A DNA stretch of 64,000 nt. Source: Bursaphelenchus xylophilus. Taxonomy: Eukaryota > Nematoda > Chromadorea > Rhabditida > Aphelenchoididae. Position 1 is the stretch's first letter; each line of letters starts with the position of its first letter. Below, piece after piece: positions 33,229-45,593 of the stretch. The stretch lies in assembly GCA_904066235.2 (NCBI GenBank), contig CAJFCV020000004.1, positions 11,532,001 to 11,596,000 of the forward strand, in the 5' to 3' direction. The translations under genes were made by a program, and so were the position numbers. A model generated the notes under the pieces. The model worked only from the letters and a program-made list of their open reading frames with translations. It did not search any database and had not been told where the DNA came from.

Positions 33229-34085
33229 TGTCGCTAGTGCAAAAACGGGGAATCGCCGCGGCGGATGCGACAAAAAGAAAAACTTTCACAGTACACAAGT
33301 TCTCGGACTTTATGGCGCGGCTAGTATCCGTAACTCAAAGCTGCAATAAGAGCCAGCAGGTTTGTGAGATTGAAATCTTCTCAAACCCTTGGCAGGCCCA
33401 TTCTCCACGTCAAGGAGCCAATGAGTTCCCATTATTCCGCCTCGAAGGGAAGCCCGGAAAACCTTGATGGGTAAATTAGAGCGATTAGTGGGGAATTTTA
33501 TTACTCTTGGCCGTAATCATCCGGAATCCATTGTAATTTTGTTAAGTGAAGCAAATTCAATAGAAGATCGCGTTGTGGCATGCGGAGCCCGAAAACATTG
33601 TAAAAGTCGCCTAGACGAATTCCAAATATCCAACGAGAGGGCTAGAAAACAATAAGGAAATAAAAGAAATTACCTTAAAGTGTATTTTCGAAGCTTTTAG
33701 ACCATAAAGATTTTTGCCATGCTCTATAAAAGTGCTGGATTTGTCATCTATTCATTTGCTTGAGCGTTACTGGCATTTTTTTACAATTGATCTCAGCCAT
33801 CCGTTTGGCGGTTTTTATGGGTAAACATTTGACACTGGATCAATCATTTTGGAGGAGCTTTGGTCTTTCTTCAAGTTGGAGTGGTAAAAAGGAAGGTGTG
33901 GGAAAAGGGCTACCAGGGGAAATGCTCCAAGTGCGGTGCTCAGATTTTGCTGTGTGATATCAACTTCTAAAAATTTGAATAACGCTTCTAGGCACAATTT
34001 TGTAAAAGGCAGATCGTAGTGTTCCAAAAGCCCTTTTTGTTTATTTTCATATCAAGTCTATCGTCAGCCCAAGACCGCATCATGC
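33229..34085. other. Intergenic DNA with minor repeat traces
   Basis: A plus-strand reading at 33464-33655 is short and unsupported. AAGTGCGGTGCTCAGATTTT near 33929 is a C-family end. Confidence 0.35.
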
Positions 34086-34545
34086 AATTGACAGGGGAAA
34101 TAGACCCAGGGAAAGCTCGGATGATGATGAAACTTGGTACAAATTTAGATGTTTTTTCTATGGAATATGAGAGATATTGTGCTGGTGATTTGCAGAAACA
34201 ACCGAGATTTTTTTAGTCGAAGGTTGGAAAAAATGTGACACTTTTTTTCGAATATTGGAACGCCAAGCTTTTTATACCAGTTTCTAACGTCGAAGATTAG
34301 GATTCCTCAAAGATTTTTTTACTGCACAAAGCTATCAAGAAGATGGCCAATAAAGTTTATCTCTCTCTCTTGGACCGCTCTTCGTGTTTTGCGTACCCTT
34401 GCGGCCGCAATGATCGTTGAATATCTCGGCTGCTACTGGAAAGCGCGAGCTAAAACTTTCAGAAATTGATATCTAAAGCGTGCTCTACATGTGAGAAAAA
34501 TTGAAGGCAATTCTGAGCCTTGTACCTTGAAGCTTTCCCTATTTA
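34086..34545 (+). repeat. Family C repeat, diverged
   Basis: Landmarks in order: GATGATGAAACTTGGTACAA, GCAGAAACAACCGAGATTT, GACCGCTCTTCGTG, AAAGCGCGAGCTAAAACTTT. Confidence 0.65.
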
Positions 34546-35110
34546 TATTCGATCAATTTTGAATAAATTTCCGACAAAAATGCATGTCAAAAATTATCAA
34601 AAAACCTTGACAATGTTTGACACGCTGAAGCTCATTTTAAGCGTATTTATAGCCCATTGTTTTGCCCTTAAAATGCACTACACATCTCTTACAAGTCATC
34701 AAAAATCACGGCCAAAAACGAAACCTCCGCTACAGTACCCCAAAATATCGAAATTTGTCGACTAGCTGATCCGGAAGAGCGCGTGAACACAATGCAACTT
34801 CAGGAGTGGAATGAGTTCCTCATCTTGACTTTTGGCATCCCATTGTCTGCGCCGCGAACAGAGAATTCTTCGTTTTTTCGACGAAAAACTCGAGAAAAAA
34901 AGAGGAGTGGAAGAAGTCGGAGAATACGGCGATGTAAATGTTAGATAAAACAAATATAACATCATAACAGTCTGAGGGCATGTGCGAAAAATGGGGATAC
35001 CATGTGGGTCCGGAAAAGGTCATTCGTATCGTATGCATGCGATTTTGATTAAAAATTCATAAAAAAATGAAAAATGAATGGTTTGGGAGCATAGCTAAAG
35101 TGTCGTCTTC
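34546..35110. other. Intergenic DNA, nothing recognised
   Basis: No exon-like block with splice sites was found on either strand. Confidence 0.35.
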
Positions 35111-35265
35111 TCAGTCTGTCGGGAAAATAATGGGCTTAATGTCGATGCGCCGATCGCGTTGCTGAAGCCGAAAGCTATTTTATTTTGCCCCGAGGCAATT
35201 CATTTTTTCTGCGGCGATGCGATTCTCGATGCGACAGAATGCTCGTTATTTTCCCGACAGATTGA
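35111..35265. mobile_element. CTGTCGG-type MITE, type A
   Basis: The ends read TCAGTCTGTCGGGAAAATAA and TTATTTTCCCGACAGATTGA. Confidence 0.8.
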
Positions 35266-35385
35266 TTTTCATAAGCCTCTAATTGTCGCAACAGTCGCAT
35301 CGTGATGATTGTTTGTCCTTATAAATCCGCTTCACGACGCATAGAGCACTACGCGAAAGCATGACAAGACTTTTTTCCCGCATGT

Positions 35386-35540
35386 CAGTCTGTCGGGAAA
35401 ATAATGAGTACAATGTTGCTGTGGCAATCGTGTCGCTGAAGTTAAAAGCAATTTGATTCAGCCGCAATACAATTTATTCTGTCGGCGGCGACACCATTTT
35501 TGATCCGATAGAGTGCCTACTATTTTCCCGACAGACTTAT
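35386..35540. mobile_element. CTGTCGG-type MITE, type A
   Basis: The ends read TCAGTCTGTCGGGAAAATAA and CTATTTTCCCGACAGACT. It lies about 120 bases from the previous copy; a third, half copy follows at 35560-35689. Confidence 0.8.
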
Positions 35541-36049
35541 ATCACACTCTTTAGTGAGCTCTGTCGCATTGAAAACCATGCATTTGCCGAGAAAAATTTG
35601 AGTTTGTTGCGGCAAAATCAAATTGTTTTTCACTTCAGCAACACAATTTTCGAACCGACAGGATGCTCATTATTTTTCCGGCAGACTGTAAAAGTGTTTC
35701 ATAAACCAAAAAGAAAATTTTCGTACTGTTGCCGTTTCGAAAAAACCGCTACCTTCACTTAAAAATGAAGGTATTGTGAAGCCTTAAAAACGTCCCAGCA
35801 CCTTTGTGTTTGCATTTGCAGACCCAACATGACGTGAGGCCGGGAAAAGAAAAATTTGCTTCCCGAGTTGCAAATATGACAAAGAGTTCGACGAGATAGT
35901 AATCGAATTAGCCACAGTTGTGTCTGGAAATGAATGGAAATTTCGCGGCGCGATAATAAATTTCAAGTATGGTATCACGAGGCTTCGATGAAAAAGTGAT
36001 GGAGCAAAGGTGTAATATGTAGTTGATACTATCTGCATTGCCTTTATAA

Positions 36050-36665
36050 AGCAACTGCCCAAGTGCGACCCTCAGATCATCTATAAATTTTGCACAGATG
36101 CAGGGCGCAGCACATCAAACTGGTGACCGGAATAGACCCTTCGCTATCGGTTTTTTACACTTTGTCTTGATTTCGCAGAGAAGACAGAGAAAAGACGCGC
36201 AAAAACGTACTCTCTCGCCCCACAAATTCCCCGTTTCTTCCCCGATAAAACATTTTTGCCAAACTTTCAATCCATTCATCGGACTGTTTTAGCTTATCTC
36301 AGTTTGACGTGCATAGGACGCGTATCAACTGCTGCAATTTTTAGCTCGCGCTTTGCATGGGCAGCCGAGATATTCAACAATCCTTGCGGCCAAGAGAGTG
36401 CGCGAACTGCGGAGAGAAGTCATAGAAAAAGACACTTTTTGGCCATGCCTTTGCCAGTTTCGTGCGGAAAAAGTTGATTTTCTGTGGAAAGATTACCCTC
36501 TGCTGTAGAAATAGTCACGAGACTTTATATGTTAAAATTTGCAAAAAACTTTTTGCTAAGCGCGAGCTGGGAGTCTCGCATATGTCAAAAAAATTTCTCT
36601 GAATTTGTGCCAAGTTTCGTCACCATACAAGCTTGCACTTGGTCTATTTCCCCTGTCAATTGCAT
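36050..36665 (-). repeat. Family C repeat split by a family E element
   Basis: C-family sequence (AAGTGCGACCCTCAGATCAT) stops at 36110 and resumes at 36312 (AGCTCGCGCTTTGCATGGGC), with the E element between. Confidence 0.7.
36111..36311. mobile_element. Family E MITE nested in family C
   Basis: It begins CACATCAAACTGGTGACCGG and ends CTCAGTTTGACGTG, with the E interior (TTTGTCTTGATTTCGCAGAG). Confidence 0.8.
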
Positions 36666-36929
36666 GATGCGGCCTTGGTTTACGACAGACTTGATTTGAA
36701 AATAAACAAAAAGGGCTTTTCAGACATTATCTCTTTTTTACATAATTGAATCCCGAAGCCTTTCGCTCAAATTTTTATGAGTTGACATTAGCCCCAGGGA
36801 GAAAGTGCACACTGAAATCGAGGACGGAAACGCTGCCAGCAAAAAACAAGTTTTCAACCTCCTGGACTGCGCAAAACATTACCTTTTGAGCAGCGCCATG
36901 AGTTTATACCATCTCCAGAAAGTATAGAA

Positions 36930-37064
36930 GGCTGTCGGGAAAATAATGTGGAGTTTTTGCGCTTCGAAATCGCCCATCATCGCTTTGCGAAGACTAGCGG
37001 CGGCTGGATATTTTCATGGTAAATTGGCTGGGACAAATCCACATTATTTTCCCGACAAACTGAT
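36930..37064. mobile_element. CTGTCGG-type MITE, type B
   Basis: The ends read GCTGTCGGGAAAATAATGTG and ATTATTTTCCCGACAAACTG. The sequence after its right end (ACACGAAACTCTAGGAAA) is the same as after the next MITE at 37190-37346, so MITE and flank were probably duplicated together. Confidence 0.75.
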
Positions 37065-37189
37065 ATACACGAAACTCTAGGAAACACAGCCTATGTAACG
37101 AAAAACGAATTTTTAACCTCATTAAAACACAAAAGCTATCATCTTCTTTCGATCCTCGCCATTGGCTGTTGTCTGGCTCAGAAAAAAGT

Positions 37190-37346
37190 ATCAGTTTGTC
37201 GGGAAAATAATGTGGATTTTTATCGCTTTGGAATCGCCCATCACCGCTTTGCGACGGCTAGCCACGGCTGGAGATTTGGTGCATGGCTCCGTCGAGGCAA
37301 GATATTTTGCTGCGACAAATCCACATTATTTTCCCAACATACTGAT
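37190..37346. mobile_element. CTGTCGG-type MITE, type B, duplicated with its flank
   Basis: The ends read TCAGTTTGTCGGGAAAATAA and ATTATTTTCCCAACATACTG, followed by ACACGAAACTCTAGGAAA as after the previous copy. Confidence 0.75.
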
Positions 37347-37365
37347 ACACACGAAACTCTAGGAA

Positions 37366-37854
37366 ATGCAGCCCATATTGAGGTTCCTCATAGCGAAAAA
37401 CAAATTTCAACCTCCAGAAAAACCGCAAGTCCTGTCACTATCTTTCGAACAGCGCCAATACAAGTCTTTGTCAAAGGCCGACGAACCCTTGTCCCCCCAG
37501 GCAAAAAGTTGGTCAAACTCGCTGAAACCCATAACACTCGAGCGGGCCCGCGCCGAATTCCCACGTCAAACCGGCTTCTTTGTTTCCCAGCGCCGCTACT
37601 CGAGCAGCGATACCTTATCCCCCCGATTTACGTGCGAATTCCCGGCTCCAACTGTTTGTGTAACACATGCTCCGCGGCCAGCGGGCAAACAGCGGCGCGC
37701 GCCGAACGGACCAAAGGCGACCACAAACGCAGTCATGAAATTTGTGGAGACGCCGCCGGTAAAAGTGCAGAATACTCACAATTTTGTCAGTGTCAAATTT
37801 GGTATTGTTATGACAAGGGCAGGAATAATTGATTATTTACCGAGTAAGGCGTGA
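37366..37854 (+). CDS. Doubtful ORF, 162 codons, GC-rich and coding-like
   Basis: The frame reads RFLIAKNKFQPPEKPQVLSL, then Pro/Ser/Arg-rich sequence (GFFVSQRRYSSSDTLSPRFT) to a TAA. A second overlapping frame is also open for 206 codons, which lowers the weight of either. GC content rises above the flanks between about 37400 and 37760, as in true exons of this window. There is no signal peptide and no recognised domain. A donor-like CCGGTAAAAG follows ETPP. It could be one exon of a gene, or unique DNA between two MITEs. Confidence 0.25.
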   Translation: MQPILRFLIAKNKFQPPEKPQVLSLSFEQRQYKSLSKADEPLSPQAKSWSNSLKPITLERARAEFPRQTGFFVSQRRYSSSDTLSPRFTCEFPAPTVCVTHAPRPAGKQRRAPNGPKATTNAVMKFVETPPVKVQNTHNFVSVKFGIVMTRAGIIDYLPSKA

Positions 37855-37944
37855 AAAAAAGGTTTTGCAAGAGCTTAACGACAAGAAAATTAATTGTCAA
37901 GTCTTTTGTAGCAGTTTGTCCGGAATTAATGTGGATTTGTCTTT

Positions 37945-38093
37945 CTGTCTGTCGGGAAAATAATGTGGATTTGTGTAGGCTTGAAATCACCCATCAACGC
38001 GCTGCAACGGCAAGCTGTGGGTGGAGATTTAGTACGCCACAAGGCGAGAAATTTAACAGCGACAGATCCACGTTATTTTCCCGACAGACTGAC
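37945..38093. mobile_element. CTGTCGG-type MITE, type B
   Basis: The ends read TCTGTCGGGAAAATAATGTG and CGTTATTTTCCCGACAGACT. Confidence 0.75.
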
Positions 38094-38955
38094 ATTTCGT
38101 CTCTGAAAAGCTGAGTCGAAATACGATAATAAATTCTGAGCTCTTCAACAAGTGAAGAAGTCATCAAGCATATTACTTTTCGTCACGTAGACTAAAAAGA
38201 CTAAACAACAAATCCTCTCAAAAAAAGCTGATTTCCCCGTTTTAAATCCTTGTAATACCTTTAAAACAATAATCGATTTTCCCCCTCGTCTCGCCCACAA
38301 TAAATTTCCTTATAATATATAGTAATATTATAGTTTATCGTCTTGCATGCCTCATGGCCATCAAGTTACCCCTATTACCCTTGGATAATGCATATTCTAA
38401 ATTTCGGACATGGCCTAACAAATTACTCTGTGCACTTGGAATTCTAAGAAATACACCTACCCATGTCTATGACCGCAATACCGCTATTTCGCAAAGATCC
38501 ACAGGCTTTGTGAAATAGCTCATACGAACCTCATCAGGCAGTCACGCCAGAAATTTCATCTTATTTTTCCGTAAAGCCTACTGTTACACGCTTGACAATG
38601 GAGGGGGATTCAACGCAGAATATTAGAATATTTGTTGTTTATTGGGCCAGATTGCTCGACCGCATTCAATTCCCAAGGCGGATAAATCATGCGGGCGCCG
38701 GGATAATGGGGTGCAAGAAGTCACGTTGGCAAAGGTAGCGGAGAGGAGGGAGGGGGAGTGAGAAGGTTCAGGCGGTGACCTCAGTTCTTGGCGGTAAGGG
38801 AAAATGCGGTAGGAGCAAAGAGCACAACCCAGCGAGCATCAGGGTTTTGAAAAGTTCAAAAAATCATCGGTCTGCTCAAGGAATAAAATACGGAAATTTT
38901 GAAGACATCCCCAAAATCCAAAAAACTTTGGCGAAAATTGCCATTGTTTCTGAAT
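38094..38955. other. Intergenic DNA, nothing recognised
   Basis: A GC-rich patch at 38690-38830 has no splice-supported exon. Confidence 0.35.
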
Positions 38956-39232
38956 CTATCAGTCTGTCGGAAAAATAATGAGAAAATTGTTACTTTCATT
39001 TCTGGTTAAATTTTCCTTAAAAATTTCCGCCGTTCTATGAGACCGCGGAATTTCGGTCGATTAAAATTTCTGTAAGTTGTATCAATTTGTTGGGAATAAT
39101 GTGGTTTGACGCCTGTAGCATCTAAAATCAGATTGAAAAATGAATTGTGTCGCTGCAAAGTCGAATTGCTTTTCATTTCAGCGACACGATCGGCAAAGGG
39201 ACATTGTGCTCATTATTTTCCCGACAGAGTGG
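38956..39232. repeat. Rearranged MITE pieces
   Basis: A left end at 38957 (TCAGTCTGTCGGAAAAATAA), another at about 39083 (CAATTTGTTGGGAATAATGT) and a right end at 39212-39232 (CATTATTTTCCCGACAGAG) suggest one copy inserted into, or recombined with, another. Confidence 0.55.
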
Positions 39233-39859
39233 TATAATCGTCAACTAAAAGCACCCAAATTAAACCTGGCGATAATATGGATCTCGCAAACGGAAGACAT
39301 TTATTCGAAGATGCCAGTTACTTCCAGAACATCCAGCTTCTTCTCTACTAGAATATTTGAGCAGTGCAAAAATATAACATACGCTCGAAAAAACGGTAGA
39401 ATCCCACGGAAAATGGCACTTAACAAGTCTGACTCAGAACCTAAGGAAAACATCCCGTCCACGTCCGCTTACATCTGCCTATAATTGCGGCACATTGCCC
39501 TTTTGATGAAGCATGCACGCCTATTTCGGATTTGTTGTTTGTCCCTCCAGGAGCACCACAATAATAGGACGAAAATAACACGAATAAAAACAGGCGAGTT
39601 TGAAGACAATTGCCGTAACGGGGAGCATGTTCGTCATCTTGGGTCATGCACTATGAGGATCATGTAATATGAACTGGACATTGCCCAGAGCTACGGCGAA
39701 CTTTGAGGTTATATGCACTTAGAATTGCGCGAGGTTACTGTACTAGCAAAGTGGTAGATATTAGATGGTCATAATAGGGTAATGGGACTTCCTCTGGTCC
39801 TTGGAGAAAACAAACTCTGAGTTTAGGTGGTCGATAATGCATATGCTAGGCTCTAGGCC

Positions 39860-40040
39860 CGCGCTTTGCAGAAACGACCGAGAATTTTAGATCCAAAGTT
39901 GGCGAAATGGCTGAGTTTTTTGCAAATTTTGGCATCAAAAGCTTCCTGCTAATTTCTATCCAAGAGGGCAATTTTCCCATCAAAAAACTAATTTTTTCCG
40001 GACAAAAGCCAAAGTTATGGCCATGTCACGATTCCATGAA
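39860..40040 (-). repeat. Family C fragment
   Basis: It contains CCGCGCTTTGCAGAAACGAC and ATCCAAGAGGGCAATTTTCC. Confidence 0.55.
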
Positions 40041-40094
40041 GAATTCCCAGGAATTAGCATAAACACGAATATTTTGATATAAATGTAATGGACT

Positions 40095-40445
40095 AGGGCT
40101 CGAGACTAACGCAGCCTGCGGCTGCTACCGTCTCTCGGGCAGCCCTGCGGACAAAGGCAACTTTGCGCCCGGTTTCCCTACTTTGCGCGCGATTTGGGCA
40201 ACATTCCAGGTCCAAATGTGATGTAAAGCTCGCCAAAGCTTTGCCGACGGCCTACGGCCGCGGCAGAAAAACGCTACGCGTTAGACTGAGCCTAGAAGCA
40301 ACTTGTGGCGTTCGGAACGCTAAGCCGACCTTGTTTTAGGTCAAAAAGTTAAGATCGCTAAGCTCAGGTCAGTCCCAGATCGCTAAGCCGGGTTAAAGAG
40401 CCCGCCGGCATGAGGCGACGGCCTACGGCCGCCGCGAGACCGTGT
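40095..40445. repeat. GC-rich palindromic element
   Basis: GACGGCCTACGGCCG occurs at about 40247 and again at about 40419. ACGCAGCCTGCGGCTGC and ACGCTACGCGTTAG are self-complementary. The block is GC-rich against AT-rich flanks. Confidence 0.55.
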
Positions 40446-40959
40446 TTTGTTACCTAAAATAATTTTCTTCCACCAGAAGTTGATCAGAAATACTTTCTGT
40501 AACCAAAAGTCGACTAAAAAATGGACTCAGTACTCAAATTTACCCTAAGGGAATATTTTTCCCAAATTCCACGTCAAATTTGGCCCTAAAACGGCCAAAT
40601 CCCGAGAATCCAGGACCAAAAAAATAATTTTACAAAAATTTCTCGAAAAAATCCAGAAAACCCCGTCATGACGCGTCATGATGACCGTTTCCCAACCGCC
40701 CTCTTCGCACTCACCACTCTCTCCGTCTTATCTCTGACCGGAATCGAAAGAGAAAATCTTTCTCTAACCACCCTCCACCCCTTTCCCACTCTCTCTTTTC
40801 TCCCGCCAAACGAAGAAGGAAGCGGTTCTCTGCCCGCTCTCTCTCTTCCCCGCGCTCTTTTTTTGTGTTTTCGGTCATGGAAGTGGGCGTTTTTTCAAAA
40901 CTGGCACTTGTTGCACTAAAAGTACCGGGAAAAAGGATACGACTATATCCAAAATGACA

Positions 40960-42480
40960 TGGAGATTCCGAATGTGCAACATTTAGACCGATTGTAGTTA
41001 GAAATTTTCAAGTTTTGACGGTTTTAAAAATTTTAAATTTTTTGGCGTCAAAACTCGCCGAAAGATTCTGCCATGGGGATTACATCGACAGGTGTAATTC
41101 AACCGGCATCGTCAACCCAGCAAAATTCCCGAGGGGATGTTAGAGCCGGATTTTTGAATTTCGACCTTGTTCCCGAGATAATTCCACTTTCGTCCAATAA
41201 AGTAAAATCCAAAAATTCTGAAATTCGAATACTGCCTTTTCACCTTGTCCGTATTTTAGGAATCGATACCTGTTTCTATAGCAGTTCAACGTGCTGAATA
41301 CGATGGAGGTATATAAAATCCGAAAAAATTCCGTTTCAAGCCCTCAGGCCCGAATTTTGGCCGAAATTTCGAAATTTTTTTTCGACCGCACGGTGCGCAC
41401 GGAATATTGCAGGTAGGGAGCTGAAACCTGGCGCGATGGTAGTTCATTTTGTGTCCTATAGCACCCATATGATCAATTTGTTCAACTCCGCTAATTGCCC
41501 TGAGGGCGATTTTTTTCGCACGGTGCACCAAAAATCGACCAAAATTTCCGGCCGCACTGACGGCCGTAATTTTAAAGATACGAAGCAGATGTAAGCGGAT
41601 AATTTGTAGAGCTCTTTGAGCTCTACAATCTATAGTTGGTCCGTTTTGACATCGTTGTTGTACATCAGGGAGAAAATTTTGAAAAAGTCAAAATTTTGAA
41701 AATTTCGAAAAATTGCGTTTTCAAGTATGTAGATTTTCTGAAACGATGGCTATGTAGAATGTTCTGAAAAAATTTAGGGACAATCTTCTGGCAAAAAAAA
41801 TAAGATCAGCGAGCCGTTTTTTCGAATTTCGACCTGGGAGCCGAGAACGATTTTTTTGAAATTTGCACTGTGCAAATCGTATTTTTTACAGTAAGCCATA
41901 GCTAAAATACGAAGTGCACTACAAAAAATAAAGACACGTACTAATAGGAAGTCGGGTACGTAGAATTCAATGGAATCGAAAAAATCCAGAAATTCCGTCA
42001 TCATAACGGGGTTTTCTGGAAGTGTAAGTTTGTACATGGCCGTATCTACACATACATGGAGTTATCTCTTAGTTATGAATTTGCTTTCCCGATATGGACC
42101 TGTAGAAGCTTGCATTTCAATATTCCCCGGTCTAATTAAAAGATACGAAAAAAGGTCTTTTTTTGAGATTTTTTTCGTAAATTTTGAAATTTCGAAAAAA
42201 TCTCGACAGTGATTGTCCCATTATGTACCATACGCGACGAAACCAAAATTCAAATCGATACCTATAAAACGAAGCGAGATATGGTAGCTCAAAGTTTTTA
42301 CTTTTTGTGACGTCATAGGTCACTCAAAATTGAAAATTTCAAAATTTTTTTTCAAATTCACAAAGAGAGCATCTAAGACAACCCCCATGCCAAAAATCAA
42401 GTCAATCGGAGCAAAAGAAAAAAGAAACCCCAAACCCTATTAATTATTATATTTTAGATCGACCGCTTTTCGGTCACTCG
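40960..42480. other. Long non-coding block, probably an old repeat
   Basis: It is marked by recurrent GCACGGTGC-type words (41391, 41518, 41863) and blocks such as GCACTGACGGCCGTAAT. Its base composition is even and no exon is supported. The words recall family F. Confidence 0.4.
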
Positions 42481-42564
42481 TTGGTGAAATAAACATATTT
42501 TTGGAATTGTTGGAATTTCCGTTTGATCCAGTCCGGTCGTGTCGATACAAAGTGGAATCAATTT

Positions 42565-42700
42565 TGCGTGAGTCCACAGTTTTATTGCTAGAGTTCTATA
42601 TTTGTGTCTCCGGGTTAGTAGGGGCAGTGGACACTAGGAGTAGAGGGCAAGTTAGGGGCCATCCTATACCTCGACTTAGAGCTAAGTCTTGACAGCCATT
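42565..42700 (+). repeat. Family H dispersed repeat (first copy at 20880-20990)
   Basis: GTCCACAGTTTTATTGCTAG, GGCAAGTTAGGGGCCATC and GAGCTAAGTCTTGACAG align with the copy at 20880. Confidence 0.6.
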
Positions 42701-44000
42701 ACAGAGTAAAAAGAATTTCTTAAGAATCATAAAAAGTTAATTATGTATCATCTACACCAATCTCCACCCCGCAATTTTTGACATTCCTCGGTTAGGACGA
42801 TCGAGACAAAAAAGAAGAAATAAGGCCCTCATCATGCCCGGAATGTTTGGAAAAACAATTGGGCTTATGAATAATAATTCCAGGACGAAGACGTTGAGGC
42901 CTTCTGCATAAATTGAAACCTCCACGCAAGTTCCAATGATGAGAGCAAGTCGAGTTTTTTTGGGGACCATTTTTCTTGCAAAAATGGGCTTTTTTATGGA
43001 AAAGAAGCTTTGTTTGAAAAAATCGATTTTACTGAGGAGTACTGTAAAATAAATTTTTTCCCTGTGATTATAAAAAAATGTTTTCAGCAAGCGCCTTGTT
43101 GAATCTCCAATGGCCAGTACACACTCTGCATCAAAAAAAAAACGAAGTTTGTCTTTCTCGGCAAACATATCATGAGCGAAAAAAATATACAAAATGCGAA
43201 TTGAAAGCCAAAGAAAACTTTTTTAATTTATCCACAAATTAAAAAAATTCCAAAAACTGAAACAAGACAATAAACACATCTGGAGGCGTTGGGTTGAAAT
43301 AAAACGAATTTGTGGTCCTGAACAAGCAATTTGAGCTGTGACTAATTAAGGGGCAAAGTTAGAAACATGTGAATTCTCACCATGTGTTGTGCCATCACGT
43401 TCTGACCTCACAACTTTTGATTTTTATAAATGGTAGTACGTGTGAGCATTGTGATAAATCGAAATTTTTGTTTGGTTTTTGATGTGCAAAACTGCTCACA
43501 AATTGTCAGTTCTTTGGTTGTAAAAATTTAAACTTCTAAAATGTATGCCTTTACAGCAACCCGAACATGTCTATGATCTTACAGTCCGAGTAAAAGCCCC
43601 TCAACTGGAAATACCACGGTTCCTACAACAGAAATATTAATCATTTTAGTTAGCGATTAATTACAGGAATGTTGCATCCACATTACTTTTGGATTTTTGG
43701 ATTTTCAGAAAAAAAGAAGCATGTTGCAAAATGATAAAGCAAAATTTCATGGGACGAAATGTTCAAAGGACGCGAACGTTATTATAAATACTCATTTGTT
43801 TGTATTTGCGGACGCAGAAAATTTTAAGGATGGTTTGAAAGTATAGGCCAACAAGAACACATCTATCAAACGAAAATAGCATAACCAGTTGAGGCTTGAA
43901 GCTATGACGCTGCAAAAAACGCTTAGGTTTTGAATAGTCGACGTAGAAGCAAGCTAAAGTTTGGCACATAATCTTGAACAAACAATCTTTTCGTTATGCA
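42701..44000. other. AT-rich intergenic DNA
   Basis: A minus-strand ORF at 42752-43192 has hydrophobic stretches but no splice support or recognised domain. I do not call it. Confidence 0.35.
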
Positions 44001-44156
44001 TCAGTCTATCGAGGAACTAATGAGCACTATGTCATCGAAAATCGCATCTCCTTCGAGAAAATGAATTGTGGCCCGATAAAATGAAGTTCCTTTTCAATTT
44101 ATGCGATACGATTGGCACAGCAAAAATTGCGCTCATTATATTCCCGACAGACTGAT
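44001..44156. mobile_element. CTGTCGG-type MITE, type A, diverged
   Basis: The left end is eroded (TCAGTCTATCGAGGAACTAA); the right end reads CTCATTATATTCCCGACAGA. The interior is type A in inverse orientation. Confidence 0.65.
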
Positions 44157-44439
44157 AGAAGGTGCCATGGAGCGTCTACAATGGACGCCCATACAATTAA
44201 ACTTGTTTTTGACGAGCAATCTCAGGGATTCCAAGAGTCTCTTTTAACATGGGAAGTACTCCATGAGCAAAGTTTGATATTGAAAAACACAAAAGAAATT
44301 TTACAAGGGAATGGTCTGAACTTCTCCCAGCGTTTCCAAAAATGACTAGTACAGGTGGATAGAGCAGGTCAACTTTGGTAAAAAGAGCCATTTTCCAGCT
44401 GCGGAATACGAATTCCCTCGTTAGAAATTTAGGGCAGAC

Positions 44440-44886
44440 ATGGACAAAGCACGCCTTGAGGATCTAAAACGATTTCTCCTTTTGGCCCAAAAACCTACAA
44501 TATTGGGTAAAGGCAATAAAAACCCCCTTGCAATTAATGAAACTTCCCGTTCGACTACAGTAAATATAACACATATCATGGCAATTTTTCTACAAACAAA
44601 AGCGGCCCAACAAAAGTATTGTTGCAATTATTCGCTGTGTCATTTCGTCCTCTCTCGCGGTTCAAGGCATTCCCCGGCCCTCCACGCGGCCCGTGAGGTT
44701 ATGGCGGAAATAATCGGATATTGCGCAAAACTTGGCCGAGCCCCGTTGGACTTGTGGTTTCTTGCACTGGGATGGAAATCTGGCCGCTGCGAATGCGTAG
44801 TTGAAGAGCGGGAATTATGTAAAGTTACAGGAGAAGGGCTGTTTGGATCCAATTTGAGCGTCGAGGTTGCGGTTCTTCTCTTATGA
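44440..44886 (+). CDS. Doubtful ORF, 148 codons
   Basis: The plus frame begins MDKARLEDLKRFLLLAQKPT and ends in a Cys/Glu-rich part (GKSGRC-like block, VVEERELCKVTGEG). A minus-strand frame (44852-44640) is also open and Ser/Pro-rich, so the coding strand is uncertain. GC rises at 44650-44860. There is no recognised domain and no splice support. It is listed because it is the only long coding-like block between 38 and 45.6 kb. Confidence 0.2.
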   Translation: MDKARLEDLKRFLLLAQKPTILGKGNKNPLAINETSRSTTVNITHIMAIFLQTKAAQQKYCCNYSLCHFVLSRGSRHSPALHAAREVMAEIIGYCAKLGRAPLDLWFLALGWKSGRCECVVEERELCKVTGEGLFGSNLSVEVAVLLL

Positions 44887-45593
44887 GATATACATAATTT
44901 ACAATTGCCAATATTGGAATACAGTAAGTCAGAAAATGCAGGGAAGACAAAAGTTCACCAACCACTAAGTCTCACCATTTTATTCAGATCCGTTGGCCTT
45001 ACTCTGTTTGCCGGATATTTTGTTCTAATCAGATCGTCCGACCACGATTCTTATCATTTTGGTCTTGTGTAACAACGCCTCAAAAAAATTGAGTATTACA
45101 ACATGCGTTGAAATGCCCACAAATAGAATAAACTTTTATAGAATCAACAATAGACCTTCGAACAACCCGAACCTTGATCTTCAAGTTGATCACAAAAAAA
45201 TTTCAAGAAACGAAAAAGAAATAAAAACATTTAGCCTAGACATCTGGAAAACGAAACGGAAAGATCGAGGAAGAACTTTTGGTCCCATATTAATAATAAA
45301 ATAGGATTTTTTAGTGTTCAATTTCCGCGTTGAAACAGCGATTTTTATTATACTCGAGTGTTGGCGATAAACCATGAATTTACGTAATCTTTGCCCTCCC
45401 TCCAAAACTTTGTATCCTGGAGGTGAAAAGGCAAAGAAATGTTTCCGGAAGTAAGCAGATGACGTGAAAAAAAACTATCAACAAGATTTATGAATCGCAA
45501 CGTTGACGTGAAGAAAATTTTTGCCAAAAACATCATTTCCTTGGAATGTGCCAGAGATACAAAAGAGACAAGAATTGTCATCGTAGACATGTG

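Noticed and set aside
40668..40919. Pyrimidine-rich ORF (Leu/Ser/Pro-rich)
   Set aside because: It follows a CT-rich simple-sequence tract and has no gene context.
42752..43192. Minus-strand ORF of 146 codons with hydrophobic stretches
   Set aside because: It lies in AT-rich DNA with no signal, splice or domain evidence; random AT-rich sequence gives hydrophobic frames.
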